In this document: in pieces, positions 35,478 to 44,900 of the stretch
Layout of the letters: the number at the start of each line of letters is the position of its first letter
Numbering within the stretch: the first letter of the stretch is position 1
The notes under the pieces: model-generated
Told to the model about the DNA's origin: nothing
Databases searched by the model: none
The model's input: the letters and a program-made list of their open reading frames with translations, nothing else
Source: Fulverythrobacter ferritrahens
Lineage (GTDB): Bacteria > Pseudomonadota > Alphaproteobacteria > Sphingomonadales > Sphingomonadaceae
Direction of reading: 5' to 3'
Assembly (NCBI RefSeq): GCF_020539485.1
Contig: NZ_JACDXU010000002.1
Location: 682,001-746,000, forward strand
DNA length: 64,000 nt
Program-made: the position numbers and the translations under genes

Positions 35478-36128
35478 ATGGACTCGCCCGCACCCAACCC
35501 TTCCGCCGCCGCTCAGGGCATTCCGCAGCCTTTGTTCCTGTTCGCCCTGCTCTATGGCGGGATGACCTGTATCGCGGGCGTGCTTGGGGCCAAGCAGGTG
35601 GCGCTCGGCCCGCTGGCGGTGGAGGCGGGGATATTTCCCTTCCTGATGCTGGTGGCGATTTCCAGCGCCGTGGCAGAGCTTTACGGAAGGCCGGTGGCCG
35701 ACCGGCTGGTCCGCTTCGGCTTCGTGCCGCTTATTACCGCGATCCTGCTGACCTGGCTGGTGATCGAACTGCCCACCGATCCGGGCATGTATCTCCCGGC
35801 GCAGGATGCCTTCCCGATCATCCTGGGGCAGAGCGGGCGGCTGATGGTGGCGGGCATTGCCGCCTATGGCGTGTCGATGACGCTGAACGTGCTGATCTTT
35901 TCCAAGCTGGCGGGGCTTGGTGGGCGGTTGGTCGCGGTCCGCGGGGCAATTGCTTCCATGCTTAGCCAGGTGGTCGATACGCTGATCTTCATCACCATCG
36001 CCTTTCTGGGCGTGCGGCCGATCGGAAACCTTATCCTGGGGCAGGCACTGGCCAAGGTGACCTTGTCGATAGTGCTGGTGCCGCCCTTGATTGCCCTGCT
36101 GGTAAGGCTGGCGCGCAGGTTGGGATGA
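35478..36128 (+). CDS. YhhQ-type queuosine precursor transporter
   Basis: A 216-residue membrane protein of the VUT/ECF-like YhhQ family, which imports preQ0 or preQ1 for queuosine synthesis. The start at 35478 (MDSPAPNP) gives a length matching E. coli YhhQ (221 residues). About six helices are visible, with VEAGIFPFLMLVAISSAVAELYG (family block D/E-x-x-AElYG) around residues 51-75 and SQVVDTLIFITIAFLG near 160. It diverges from the CNT gene. No queuosine biosynthesis gene is adjacent. Confidence 0.88.
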   Translation: MDSPAPNPSAAAQGIPQPLFLFALLYGGMTCIAGVLGAKQVALGPLAVEAGIFPFLMLVAISSAVAELYGRPVADRLVRFGFVPLITAILLTWLVIELPTDPGMYLPAQDAFPIILGQSGRLMVAGIAAYGVSMTLNVLIFSKLAGLGGRLVAVRGAIASMLSQVVDTLIFITIAFLGVRPIGNLILGQALAKVTLSIVLVPPLIALLVRLARRLG

Positions 36129-36187
36129 GCGCATGTGGGTGAATGGGGTGGGTAGGGTTGAGCAGGGGGCGGCAAGCACAGACCCCC

Positions 36188-36691
36188 ATCCGGCGGCGAG
36201 CCCGGACGTAACGCCAGCGTGTAGAACAAACCAATCGCGCGGCCGGCACGGCGTCAGGAACTGAGGCGCGTGCGGAGCGGGCGGAGGGAGTTGCGAGAGA
36301 CCGGGCGCCCATCCGCAGCGCCTTGGGTTCGGCCCTTTGATCGGTGATCGGCCAGGAAAGGCGCCACGGGCTCGCGTGCGGCGTGCTTTCCCTCGCGAGT
36401 GATCATCTCGCGCCACTGGCGGTGATCCGTCCCGGAGAGCCCGTCCTCCAGGGACAGGTGTGCACGGGCAGAGGAGAGCACCACACATCCGATCATCCGC
36501 GTCTGAGCGCTGGGAGGCATTGCCATTGGGAGAACCGCCCAAGGGAGCACACACCCGCGCCGGCCGCGTTGTTCTGTTGAACAAGGGAGGCTTGCGGTCG
36601 ACTACGCGCACCTCCGGACTGGTAGGTAATTGCAGGGTTGGTAGTCCTGCAATGTGCCGGGGCATATAACCGAAACGGTTCATCATGTCAA
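36188..36691 (-). repeat. intergenic module, copy A
   Basis: Leftward in orientation. Its promoter end (36663-36691) is described separately. Its far end is a 28-base element (36188-36215) with core TCCGGCGGCGAGCCCGGA then CGTAACGCC, which recurs at 59382-59409 with one mismatch. About 20 bases beyond each element lies the same GCGCGGCCGGCA. Between the two ends the copies diverge strongly. The 18-base core forms an imperfect hairpin. No conserved protein could be supported, although both copies have the residues RYVRARRRM in one minus frame because of the shared element. A non-coding transcript or remnant of a gene are both possible. Confidence 0.55.
36663..36691 (-). promoter_or_regulatory. 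leftward promoter with AACC-N5-GGTT operator in the spacer (copy A)
   Basis: On the minus strand a consensus -35 TTGACA (36691-36686), a 17-base spacer, and -10 TATATG (36668-36663). The spacer and -10 edge hold the palindrome AACCGAAACGGTT (36668-36680). Copy B at 59770-59798 has the same three parts with the same spacing. Confidence 0.6.
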
Positions 36692-36742
36692 GTCAAATCG
36701 CCAATTGTGCCCGTACCCATCTACACCATCCCCCTGTCGTCA

Positions 36743-36760
36743 TCCCAGCGAAGGCTGGGA
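36743..36760. repeat. short hairpin repeat (TCCCAGC-GAAG-GCTGGGA)
   Basis: Perfect 7-base stem with a GAAG loop inside GTCATCCCAGCGAAGG. Such half-elements are common intergenic palindromes in this bacterial group (established in general; copy number not checked here). Only one copy is in this window. Confidence 0.45.
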
Positions 36761-36941
36761 CCGCTGGCGGGATTGCGTGGGTGATGTGGAAGGGTTTCAC
36801 GCGGAGACGCGGGGACGCGGAGAGAGAGTGGGGCTGCCGCGCATGCGGCTTTCGGGCGCTCGCAGAGGCTGAGGAGGTGCGGGGAGGGTTGCGCCTAAAG
36901 GCATTCCCTCTGCGCCTCTACGAACGCCAAACCCCGAAACC

Positions 36942-37583
36942 CTAGGGTTCCCGCATCAACTCGCGGACGAAGTCGATCAGGCCGGTCTGGCGCATGCGCT
37001 TCAGGCGTTCGGCTTCCAGGATGCCGCGCACTTTTTCAAAGCAGCCCTCCACATCCTCGTTGATCACGACGTAGTCATAACCGTCCCAATGGCTGATCTC
37101 GCTGCGGGCGCGGTCCATGCGGCTGCGGATCACTTCTTCGGCATCGGTCGCGCGGGCCCTTAGGCGGCCTTCCAGTTCCTCGATGCTGGGCGGCAGCAGG
37201 AAGACGCGGACCACGTCCACTTCCATCCGCTGATAGAGCTGCTGGGTCCCCTGCCAGTCGATATCGAACAGGAAATCCTGCCCGGCGCGCAGGCCTGCCT
37301 TGATCTGGGCCTTGGGCGTTCCATAGCAATTGCCGAACACTTCCGCCCATTCGAGGAATTCCTCCTCTTCCACCATCCGGTCGAAAGTGGGGCGATCCAC
37401 GAAGTGGTAATCCTTCCCGTCGACTTCGCCGGGGCGCATCGGGCGGGTTGTGACGGATACCGACATGGCGATGCCCGGAACACGCTCGAGGATCTTGCGG
37501 GCAATTGTGGTCTTCCCCGCGCCGGAGGGCGAGGAGAGGATGAACATCAAGCCGCGGCGGTGCAGGGTCTCTTGGTTGGCCAT
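36942..37583 (-). CDS. gmk: guanylate kinase
   Basis: A 213-residue cytoplasmic kinase that phosphorylates GMP to GDP. The P-loop is PSGAGKTT (residues 19-26). GMP-binding residues are in SVTTRPMRPGE and DYHFV (about 42-62), and LLPPSIEELEGRL and RSRMDRA supply the lid and arginine-rich parts. Length and motif order are those of bacterial Gmk. It is leftward; upstream, across 44 bases, lies an unknown protein gene in the same direction. Confidence 0.96.
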   Translation of the reverse strand: MANQETLHRRGLMFILSSPSGAGKTTIARKILERVPGIAMSVSVTTRPMRPGEVDGKDYHFVDRPTFDRMVEEEEFLEWAEVFGNCYGTPKAQIKAGLRAGQDFLFDIDWQGTQQLYQRMEVDVVRVFLLPPSIEELEGRLRARATDAEEVIRSRMDRARSEISHWDGYDYVVINEDVEGCFEKVRGILEAERLKRMRQTGLIDFVRELMREP

Positions 37584-37627
37584 GCGCGCTGTTGCAGCAA
37601 GGGGGCGGGTGGAATCAAGCCTGCCTG

Positions 37628-38062
37628 TTACCGGGAAGGGGATCGGCTGCTCTTTTTGGCAGGCTTTTCAGCAGCGGGGGCGGCCTGCGCGGCCAGTTCC
37701 GCTTCCTCGCGCTTGCGCTTGTGCCGCTCATACAGGGCCTTTGCCACCAATCCGCTGCCTACAATCACAGCGCCGGGAACGGACCGGGTGGCGAGCCGCG
37801 TGGCGGCAGTGAGGGCGATGGTGCTGACGAGGCCGCGGGCAGTGAAGGCCGAATCGACATCGCCTGCCGAGATTCCGCCGATGCTCAGCCGCTTGTCGAT
37901 GGAGCGGCGGGCGAGTTTCGCGCCCTGGCGCAGGGCAAGGCCGGCCAGCGTCGAGCCGGGCGATTTTTCGCCACTCGCTTCCGCTGGGCTGTCTTTTGCC
38001 CCGGTGTCTTTTGCCCCGGTGTCTTTTGCCCCGGTGTCTTTTGCCCCTGTGTTTTTTGCCAT
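37628..38062 (-). CDS. conserved hypothetical protein with N-terminal GAKDT repeats
   Basis: A 144-residue protein I do not recognise by name. Residues 5-24 are four GAKDT pentapeptide repeats, encoded by a 15-base tandem repeat. The middle (about 40-112) is alanine-rich and amphipathic or hydrophobic, including VPGAVIVGSGLVAKALYERH, which could be one membrane-associated helix. The C-terminus (about 113-144) is a charged, Lys/Glu/Ala-rich tail, likely unstructured. It sits between gmk and sspB, all leftward. Function unknown; the low-complexity ends suggest a tethering or disordered role, which is inference. Confidence 0.75.
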   Translation of the reverse strand: MAKNTGAKDTGAKDTGAKDTGAKDSPAEASGEKSPGSTLAGLALRQGAKLARRSIDKRLSIGGISAGDVDSAFTARGLVSTIALTAATRLATRSVPGAVIVGSGLVAKALYERHKRKREEAELAAQAAPAAEKPAKKSSRSPSR

Positions 38063-38065
38063 GGT
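37991..38065. repeat. 15-base coding tandem repeat
   Basis: Unit GTCTTTTGCCCCGGT repeated at 37991, 38006 and 38021 without change, at 38036 with one change, and at 38051 degenerately. It encodes the GAKDT repeats on the minus strand. Because 15 is a multiple of three, gain or loss of units keeps the frame. Confidence 0.9.
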
Positions 38066-38120
38066 GTGCCTTCCGCTTCCCTGGCTCGGCCTGATCCCGG
38101 CGTCCCCGCCGGATCGTGCA

Positions 38121-38621
38121 TTATTTCTTGCGCCCGAAATCCACGGTTACGACATTCGACCCGTCATCGCTGATGGCGGCGGGCTTGCTATCGCTGTCGC
38201 GCGAATCGTTTTCCGCATCGTCATGCGGCTCGGGCTCCAGATCGTCCACGGCGGCCTGGAACTGCAGTCCGAAATCCACTGCCGGATCGACGAAGGCCGT
38301 GATCGCGGAGAAGGGAATGTCCAGCTTGGCGGGCACCTGGTTGAAGCTCAGCCCCACGGTGAAGCCATCCTCGTCCACCTTCAGATCCCAGAACTTGTTC
38401 TGGAGCACGATGGTCATCTCGTCAGGGAAGCGTTCGCGCAAGTGGGTGGGGATCGAGACGCCGGGCGCCCCGGTCTTGAAGGTGATGTAGAAATGATGTG
38501 CACCGGGCAGGGTGCCGCCGGTGGCCTGCACTTCGCCGAGCACTCGGCCCACCACGGCGCGCAGCGCCTCTTGCACGATTTCGTCGTAAGGGATCAGGCT
38601 GTCGGGCGTATCGTCGCTCAT
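38121..38621 (-). CDS. sspB: SspB family ClpXP adaptor
   Basis: A 166-residue adaptor that delivers ssrA-tagged or other proteins to ClpXP. The start is ATG at 38621 (MSDDTPDSLIPYDE). The substrate-binding domain spans about 5-120, with FYITFKTGAPGV, LRERFPDEMTIVLQNKFWDL and VGLSFNQVPAKLDIPFSAITAFVDP, a profile typical of the alphaproteobacterial SspB branch. An acidic linker (about 125-150) leads to the short C-terminal tail VVTVDFGRKK, the ClpX-contacting XB-like motif. It diverges from hisB across about 94 bases. Confidence 0.9.
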   Translation of the reverse strand: MSDDTPDSLIPYDEIVQEALRAVVGRVLGEVQATGGTLPGAHHFYITFKTGAPGVSIPTHLRERFPDEMTIVLQNKFWDLKVDEDGFTVGLSFNQVPAKLDIPFSAITAFVDPAVDFGLQFQAAVDDLEPEPHDDAENDSRDSDSKPAAISDDGSNVVTVDFGRKK

Positions 38622-38715
38622 GCGGCACAAGTGGCGGCGGCTGTCCGTCCGGTCAAGCCGTTTTGAATGGCTTGCAGGTGATTGATTCCCGTGCCCACGG
38701 GCCTATAGGCGAGCC

Positions 38716-39309
38716 ATGCGTACAGCCCGGATAGAGCGCAACACCAAGGAAACCGAAATCCTCGTCGAGGTTAATCTCGACGGGACGGGGGCTTATGACG
38801 TCTCCACAGGGATCGGTTTTCTCGATCACATGATCGAACAGTTCAGCCGCCACTCGCTGATCGACGTCACCCTGAAGGTGAAGGGCGATCTGCATGTGGA
38901 CCAGCACCATACGACCGAGGATTCGGCCCTCGCTCTCGGCCAGGCGATCAGCCAGGCGCTGGGCGACCGGGGCGGGATCGGCCGCTATGGCGCGGCCTAT
39001 TCCCCCATGGACGAGACGCTGGTGCGCGTGGCGCTGGATATTTCCGGCCGCCCCTATTTCGTGTGGCATGCCGGTTTCACGCAGGAAAAGCTGGGCGAGC
39101 TGGATACGGAACTGGTGGAACACTGGTTCCACTCCATCGCGCAAACGCTGGGCATCACCCTGCATATCGAGCTGCTCTACGGCCAGAACAACCACCACAT
39201 CTGCGAGGCGACCTATAAGGGTTTCGCCCGCGCGATGCGCACGGCGGTGGAAATCGATCCGCGCAAGGGCGGGGCGATTCCCTCCACGAAGGGGCAGCTT
39301 GGTGGCTGA
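38716..39309 (+). CDS. hisB: imidazoleglycerol-phosphate dehydratase
   Basis: A 197-residue monofunctional HisB, which dehydrates imidazoleglycerol phosphate in histidine synthesis. The metal and catalytic blocks are [13 protein letters not shown] (about 36-48), [12 protein letters not shown] (about 57-68) and the second copy [20 protein letters not shown] (about 154-173). The C-terminus PSTKGQLGG is standard. It begins the rightward his run and overlaps hisH by 8 bases. Confidence 0.96.
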   Translation: MRTARIERNTKETEILVEVNLDGTGAYDVSTGIGFLDHMIEQFSRHSLIDVTLKVKGDLHVDQHHTTEDSALALGQAISQALGDRGGIGRYGAAYSPMDETLVRVALDISGRPYFVWHAGFTQEKLGELDTELVEHWFHSIAQTLGITLHIELLYGQNNHHICEATYKGFARAMRTAVEIDPRKGGAIPSTKGQLGG

Positions 39310-39931
39310 GCCTATCGCGCTGATCGATTACGGCGCCGGCAATCTCCATTCGGTGAAGAACGCGCTGGTCGCGGCCGGGGCGGAATCGGTGATGGTCACG
39401 GCAGACCCGGAACTGGTCCGCATGGCCAAGCGGATCGTGCTGCCCGGCGTCGGCTCGTTCCGCGCCTGTTTCGAAGGGCTGACCTCCATCGAAGGGCTGG
39501 CGGACGCCATGGAAGAGCGGGTGCTGGGCGACGGGGTGCCCTTTCTGGGCATCTGCGTGGGTATGCAATTGCTCGCCAGCCGTGGCCTTGAATTCGGCGA
39601 ATGCCCCGGCCTTGGCTGGATCAAGGGTGAGGTTCGCCCGATCGAGCGCACCGATCCGGCGATCAAGATTCCGCATATGGGCTGGAACGACGTGATCCCC
39701 AGCGCCCATCACGACGGGTCGGAGCTGATCGAGCCGGGCGAGGCCTATTTCCTTCATTCCTATCATTTCGTGCCGGATGACGGCCAGCATGTCGCCGCGA
39801 TGACCGATCATGGCGGCGGGCTGGTGGCCGCCGTGGCGCGCGACAATCTGCTGGGGGTGCAGTTCCACCCCGAAAAGAGCCAGGCCTATGGCCTCGCCTT
39901 TCTGAAGCGTTTCCTGGAGTGGCAGCCGTGA
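39302..39931 (+). CDS. hisH: imidazole glycerol phosphate synthase, glutamine amidotransferase subunit
   Basis: A 209-residue class I glutaminase that supplies ammonia to HisF. The start is GTG at 39302 (GTG GCT GAG), 8 bases inside hisB. The catalytic Cys85 is in GICVGMQLL; the His and Glu of the triad are in GVQFHPEKS near the end. LPGVGSF (about 47-53) is the oxyanion-strand region typical of HisH. It overlaps hisA by 4 bases (GTGA). Confidence 0.95.
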   Translation: MAEPIALIDYGAGNLHSVKNALVAAGAESVMVTADPELVRMAKRIVLPGVGSFRACFEGLTSIEGLADAMEERVLGDGVPFLGICVGMQLLASRGLEFGECPGLGWIKGEVRPIERTDPAIKIPHMGWNDVIPSAHHDGSELIEPGEAYFLHSYHFVPDDGQHVAAMTDHGGGLVAAVARDNLLGVQFHPEKSQAYGLAFLKRFLEWQP

Positions 39932-40656
39932 TCGTATTCCCCGCCATCGACCTCAAGGGCGGACAAGTGGTGCGCCTTGCCGAAGGCGATATGAACCGCG
40001 CCACCATCTATGGCGACAATCCCGCCGCGCAGGCGCTGATCTTTGCCGAAGCGGGCGCCCAGCACCTGCATGTGGTCGATCTGGACGGCAGCTTCGCGGG
40101 CCGGGCTGAAAACCGCGAGGCCGTGGAAGCCATTGTCGAGGCCTTTCCCGGCTATGTCCAGCTGGGTGGCGGCATCCGCAATCGCGAGGCGGTGGAAGGC
40201 TGGTTCGATCTGGGCGTCGCCCGCGTGGTGATGGGCTCCGCCGCGCTGAAAGATCCGGAATTCGTGAAGGACATGGCGCGCGAATTTCCCGGCGGGATCG
40301 TAGTGGCCGTGGACGCGCGCGACGGCATGGTCGCGACCGAAGGCTGGGCCGATGTGTCCGACGTGCCGGTGGTCGATCTGGCCCGCCGGTTCGAGGATGC
40401 GGGCGTTGCCAGCCTGCTGTTCACTGACATCGGCCGTGACGGTCTGCTCAAGGGCGTGAATATCGAAGCGACGGTGGACCTTGCCCGGCGCGTGGACATT
40501 CCCGTGATCGCCAGCGGCGGGGTGAAGGGGCTGGATGACATCCGGCTGCTGACCATCCATGCGGATGACGGGATCGAAGGCGTCATCACGGGCCGTGCGC
40601 TGTATGAAGGGCGGCTCGATCTGGCTGCGGCGATCCAGATGGCGGGGCGGGCGTGA
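39928..40656 (+). CDS. hisA: phosphoribosylformimino-AICAR ribotide isomerase
   Basis: A 242-residue (beta/alpha)8 isomerase of histidine synthesis. The start is taken as GTG at 39928, where GGAG lies 8 bases upstream; GTG at 39919 is in frame but less well placed. The catalytic Asp is in PAIDLKGGQVVRL near the N-terminus, with the second acid in LFTDIGRDGLLKG. Phosphate loops QLGGGIRN and ASGGVKGLDD are visible. It overlaps hisH by GTGA and is separated from hisF by a palindromic repeat. Confidence 0.95.
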   Translation: MIVFPAIDLKGGQVVRLAEGDMNRATIYGDNPAAQALIFAEAGAQHLHVVDLDGSFAGRAENREAVEAIVEAFPGYVQLGGGIRNREAVEGWFDLGVARVVMGSAALKDPEFVKDMAREFPGGIVVAVDARDGMVATEGWADVSDVPVVDLARRFEDAGVASLLFTDIGRDGLLKGVNIEATVDLARRVDIPVIASGGVKGLDDIRLLTIHADDGIEGVITGRALYEGRLDLAAAIQMAGRA

Positions 40657-40667
40657 CTGTAACCTTG

Positions 40668-40757
40668 GCGCGTGTGTTTCGACAAGCTCAGCATGAGCGG
40701 ACCTTGTGGCCGGCATTCCAACACCCGCTCAGCCTGAGCCTGTCGAAGGCCACGCGC
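40668..40757. repeat. palindromic element between hisA and hisF (REP-like)
   Basis: Outer arms GCGCGTG (40668-40674) and CACGCGC (40751-40757) enclose TTCGACAAGCTCAGCATGAG and, inverted, CTCAGCCTGAGCCTGTCGAA. It interrupts an otherwise overlapping his gene run. A related element lies at 59223-59336. Confidence 0.7.
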
Positions 40758-40771
40758 AAAGGTAAGCGAGC

Positions 40772-41530
40772 ATGACCGTCCGCATTCGCGTCATCCCCTG
40801 TCTCGACGTGGCCGATGGCCGCGTGGTGAAGGGCGTCAATTTCGTCGATCTCAAGGATGCTGGCGATCCGGTGGAACAGGCCCGCGCCTATGATGCAGCG
40901 GGCGCCGACGAGCTGTGTTTCCTCGATATTTCCGCCACGCATGAAGGGCGCGGCACGCTGATCGACATCGTGCGCCGCACGGCGGAAGTTTGCTTCATGC
41001 CGCTGACCGTGGGCGGCGGGGTGCGCAGTGTGGAGGATGCGCGCGCGCTGCTGTTGGCAGGGGCGGACAAGGTGGCGGTCAATTCCGCCGCCGTCACGCG
41101 CCCCGAAGTGGTGAGCGAGATTGCTGAGCGCATGGGCAGCCAGTGCATCGTCGCTTCGGTCGATGCGCGCTGGAGCCATGACCATTGGGAAATCTTCACC
41201 CATGGCGGCCGCCGCGCGACCGGGATCGACGCGGTGGAACATGCCGTGAAGCTGGCCGAGATGGGCGCGGGCGAATTGCTCGTCACCTCCATGGACGGGG
41301 ACGGCACGCAAAAGGGCTATGATCTCAAGCTTACCCGCACGATTGCCGATGCGGTTTCCGTGCCGGTGATCGCCAGCGGCGGAGTGGGCACGCTGGATCA
41401 TCTGGTGGAAGGCGTGACCAAGGGCGGGGCGAGCGCGGTTCTGGCGGCCTCCATCTTCCATTTCGGCACCTATTCCATTGCCGAGGCTCATGCGGCCCTG
41501 CGCGCTGCGGGTTTGCCTGCACGCGGCTGA
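40772..41530 (+). CDS. hisF: imidazole glycerol phosphate synthase cyclase subunit
   Basis: A 252-residue (beta/alpha)8 cyclase forming imidazoleglycerol phosphate and AICAR with HisH-derived ammonia. The catalytic Asp residues are in [13 protein letters not shown] (about 8-20) and [12 protein letters not shown] (about 171-182). Phosphate sites TVGGGVRS (about 77) and ASGGVGT (about 198) are present. It is separated from hisA by the 115-base repeat spacer, and could need its own ribosome entry (AAAGGTAAGCG before the ATG). Confidence 0.96.
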   Translation: MTVRIRVIPCLDVADGRVVKGVNFVDLKDAGDPVEQARAYDAAGADELCFLDISATHEGRGTLIDIVRRTAEVCFMPLTVGGGVRSVEDARALLLAGADKVAVNSAAVTRPEVVSEIAERMGSQCIVASVDARWSHDHWEIFTHGGRRATGIDAVEHAVKLAEMGAGELLVTSMDGDGTQKGYDLKLTRTIADAVSVPVIASGGVGTLDHLVEGVTKGGASAVLAASIFHFGTYSIAEAHAALRAAGLPARG

Positions 41531-41617
41531 TCTGCCTCGCGCATTGCGCGCAACTCTGCCTGTGACAACAGCCCCAAACGCTTGACCGCAGGCCGCGCCC
41601 TGTCCATGTCGCGGGCC

Positions 41618-41932
41618 ATGGATACGCTTACCCGCCTTGAACAGACCATCGCCCAGCGCATGGGTGCTTCCCCAGATACCAGCTATGTCGCCAAGCTGCA
41701 CGTACGCGGCCTGCCCGTGATCGCGCGCAAGCTGGGCGAGGAAGCGGTGGAGACGGTGATCGCCGCCCTGTCCGGCAGCGAGGAGGACCTGGTGGGCGAA
41801 GCGGCCGATCTGCTGTTCCACCTGATGGTGCTGCTGGCCGAAAAGCAGGTGCCGCTGGCCAGCATCATGGCCGAGCTTGACCGGCGGGAAGGGACATCCG
41901 GCCTCGTTGAAAAAGCCTCGCGGAGCGAATGA
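41618..41932 (+). CDS. hisE: phosphoribosyl-ATP pyrophosphatase
   Basis: A 104-residue MazG-like pyrophosphohydrolase, second step of histidine synthesis. The start is uncertain: ATG at 41618 gives the usual MDTLTRLEQ N-terminus, while ATG at 41606 is in frame. Acidic metal ligands are in KLGEEAVETVIAA and EAADLLFHLMVLL. It overlaps the HIT gene by 4 bases. HisI is not fused here and is absent from the window. Confidence 0.92.
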   Translation: MDTLTRLEQTIAQRMGASPDTSYVAKLHVRGLPVIARKLGEEAVETVIAALSGSEEDLVGEAADLLFHLMVLLAEKQVPLASIMAELDRREGTSGLVEKASRSE

Positions 41933-42309
41933 TGCCGATCGACGCCACTTTGCCCTATGACGACCAGAATATCTTCGCGAAGATTTTGCGAGGGGAAATC
42001 CCGAACAAGACCGTCTTCGAAGATGAATGGGCACTGGCATTTCACGATATCGCCCCGCAGGCGCCGGTTCACGTTCTGGTGATCCCCAAGGGCGCCTATG
42101 TCAGCTGGGACGATTTTTCCGCGCGGGCGCAGGCAGAGGAAATCGCGGGCTTCGTGCGCGCGGTAGGCCATGTCGCGCGGGAGCTTGGCCTGGTGCAGCC
42201 GGGCTATCGCCTGCTGTCCAATCTGGGCGCGCATGGCGGGCAGGAAGTGCCGCATCTGCACGTTCACCTGTTCGGCGGGGCGCCGCTGGGGCCGATGCTC
42301 ATCCGCTGA
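41929..42309 (+). CDS. HIT family nucleotide hydrolase
   Basis: A 126-residue histidine-triad protein of the HinT branch, which hydrolyses nucleoside phosphoramidates and related compounds. The catalytic triad is in VPHLHVHLFGG near residues 106-116; IFAKILRGEIP (about 15-25) is the family N-terminal block. It starts in ATGATG overlapping the hisE stop, an arrangement often seen behind hisE in alphaproteobacteria. Confidence 0.94.
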   Translation: MMPIDATLPYDDQNIFAKILRGEIPNKTVFEDEWALAFHDIAPQAPVHVLVIPKGAYVSWDDFSARAQAEEIAGFVRAVGHVARELGLVQPGYRLLSNLGAHGGQEVPHLHVHLFGGAPLGPMLIR

Positions 42310-42397
42310 TCGCGGGCCATCAACGGTTCATCCCGCAATGTAAAAAAGCCGTTCTTGCCGAGCGAGTCGGCAACCGGCTACACCCCTGCGGGAGAAG

Positions 42398-42864
42398 ATG
42401 GTGACGCAGATCGAACCCCCAACCGGTCGTTTCGAAGGCCCGAACGGCAGCTGGCGCCACCAGTTCGCCGTGCGCGTCTATTATGAGGATACGGACCTGT
42501 CGGGCGTGGTCTATCACGCCAATTATCTGCGCTGGTTCGAACGTGCCCGGTCCGACATGCTGCGCCTGCTGGGGATCGACCAGCGCGCCGCGCAGGAGGC
42601 GGGGGAGGGCGTCTATGCCGTGGCGGGCCTGACCATCCGCTATGCCGCGCCTGCCCGGCTTGACGATGCGGTGCTGATCCAGAGCCATGCGCTGGACCTC
42701 GGCGCCGCCAGCGTTACCCTGCGCCAGAAGGCGTTTCGTGGCGATCTTCTCCTGGCCGAGGCGGATGTCCGCGTCGGCTTCATTTCTCCCGAAGGCCGCC
42801 CGCGCCGCCAGCCAGCCGCCTGGCGCGAAGCCTTCGCCAATCTGCTTGCTCCAGAAGGAACCGC

Positions 42865-42868
<4 letters not shown>
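42398..42868 (+). CDS. ybgC: YbgC-type acyl-CoA thioesterase of the tol-pal cluster
   Basis: A 156-residue hotdog-fold thioesterase. The family active-site block is [24 protein letters not shown] (about 28-51), with the catalytic Asp of the EDTD segment. It is the first gene of ybgC-tolQ-tolR-tolA-tolB-pal and overlaps tolQ by 4 bases (ATGA). In E. coli YbgC acts on short-chain or malonyl acyl-CoA; the link with Tol proteins is a conserved gene order. Confidence 0.93.
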
Positions 42869-44018
<1,150 letters not shown>

Positions 44019-44027
44019 CGTCGGGCC

Positions 44028-44900
44028 ATGCAGATCGCGCATCTTCGGAAGGAAGAACAACTTGGGCTTGCGATCGCCGCAGCAGCGCATCTGGCGTTGC
44101 TGGGGGCGCTGGTGTTCAACGCCTCGCGTCAGCCGCCGCATGTCCCGGTGCCGGAACGCATGGTGGTGAGCCTGGCTGACGAGGTTTCGCTGACCTCCAC
44201 TTCGCCCAATCCGTCGCAGGATTCGAACGCTGCGGTGGCGCCCACGCTCGCGCCCTCCTTTGCCCCGCCGCCCGAGCCAGAACCTGTCGCACAGCCCAAG
44301 CCGGAACCGAAGAAGCCCGAGCCGCGCAAGCCGGCGCCCAAGCCCGCTCCTAAACCTGTGCCGAAGGCCGCGCAGGTGCCCCAGCCCAGGCCCGCGCCCA
44401 GGCCGTCCCCGGCGGCGAAGCCGGCGGCCAAACCCTCGTCCGCAGCAAAGCCGGCGGCACAGGCTTCGGCCAAGCCCCAGCCCAAACCGGCGGGCGGCAG
44501 CCGCCTGGGCGACAATTTCCTCGCCGGAGCCGGTGCGGGTGAGCGCAGCGATTCTCGCGGTGCGCCCGCGGCAGCTTTCGGCCCTGCGGAACAGGCATCG
44601 CTCACCAGCGCGATCTCGCGCCAGTTGCGGCCCCATTGGAACGCACCCCAGGGGGTGGACGTTGAAAAGCTGGTGACTCTTCTGGATTGGGATCTGAATC
44701 CGGACGGGAGCCTGAATGGCAGGCCGCGCCTGAAGAGCCAGAGCGGGCTGACCGACTCCAACCGGCCGCAGGCTGCGCGCCATGCGGAACTGGCGATCCG
44801 GGCTGTCCAGCTTGCAGCGCCATTCGATTTGCCCGAGCAATATTACGACCACTGGAAGCGCGTCCGCAATTGGCGTTTCGATAGGAATACTTCCCGATGA
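44028..44900 (+). CDS. tolA: TolA-like protein
   Basis: A 290-residue protein with one N-terminal helix (about 14-33), a long Pro/Lys/Ala-rich periplasmic segment (about 80-165) and a C-terminal TonB/TolA-type domain (about 195-290). The C-terminal domain has ISRQLRPHWNAPQGVDVE and the PDGSLNGRPRL strand. The low-complexity middle replaces the helical rod of E. coli TolA. Identification rests mainly on the conserved place between tolR and tolB. It overlaps tolB by 4 bases. Confidence 0.88.
   Translation: MQIAHLRKEEQLGLAIAAAAHLALLGALVFNASRQPPHVPVPERMVVSLADEVSLTSTSPNPSQDSNAAVAPTLAPSFAPPPEPEPVAQPKPEPKKPEPRKPAPKPAPKPVPKAAQVPQPRPAPRPSPAAKPAAKPSSAAKPAAQASAKPQPKPAGGSRLGDNFLAGAGAGERSDSRGAPAAAFGPAEQASLTSAISRQLRPHWNAPQGVDVEKLVTLLDWDLNPDGSLNGRPRLKSQSGLTDSNRPQAARHAELAIRAVQLAAPFDLPEQYYDHWKRVRNWRFDRNTSR

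Larger units (their letters stand above)
36129..36941. other. intergenic region of about 810 bases
   Basis: No convincing gene. Open frames exist because of high GC, but none has a credible start, composition or recognisable family. The stretch holds copy A of a repeated module (36188-36691), a short hairpin repeat (36743-36760), and a block of near-tandem ACGCGGAG words at about 36800-36822. Confidence 0.7.

Noticed and set aside
35394-36686. 430-codon open frame on the minus strand across the intergenic region
   Set aside because: It runs antisense through the YhhQ gene and has a Pro/Arg-rich composition with no motif.
36800-36822. Possible CRISPR-like or regulatory direct repeat (ACGCGGAG words)
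   Set aside because: The repeats are short, imperfect and adjacent without spacers; they look like a low-complexity GC tract.
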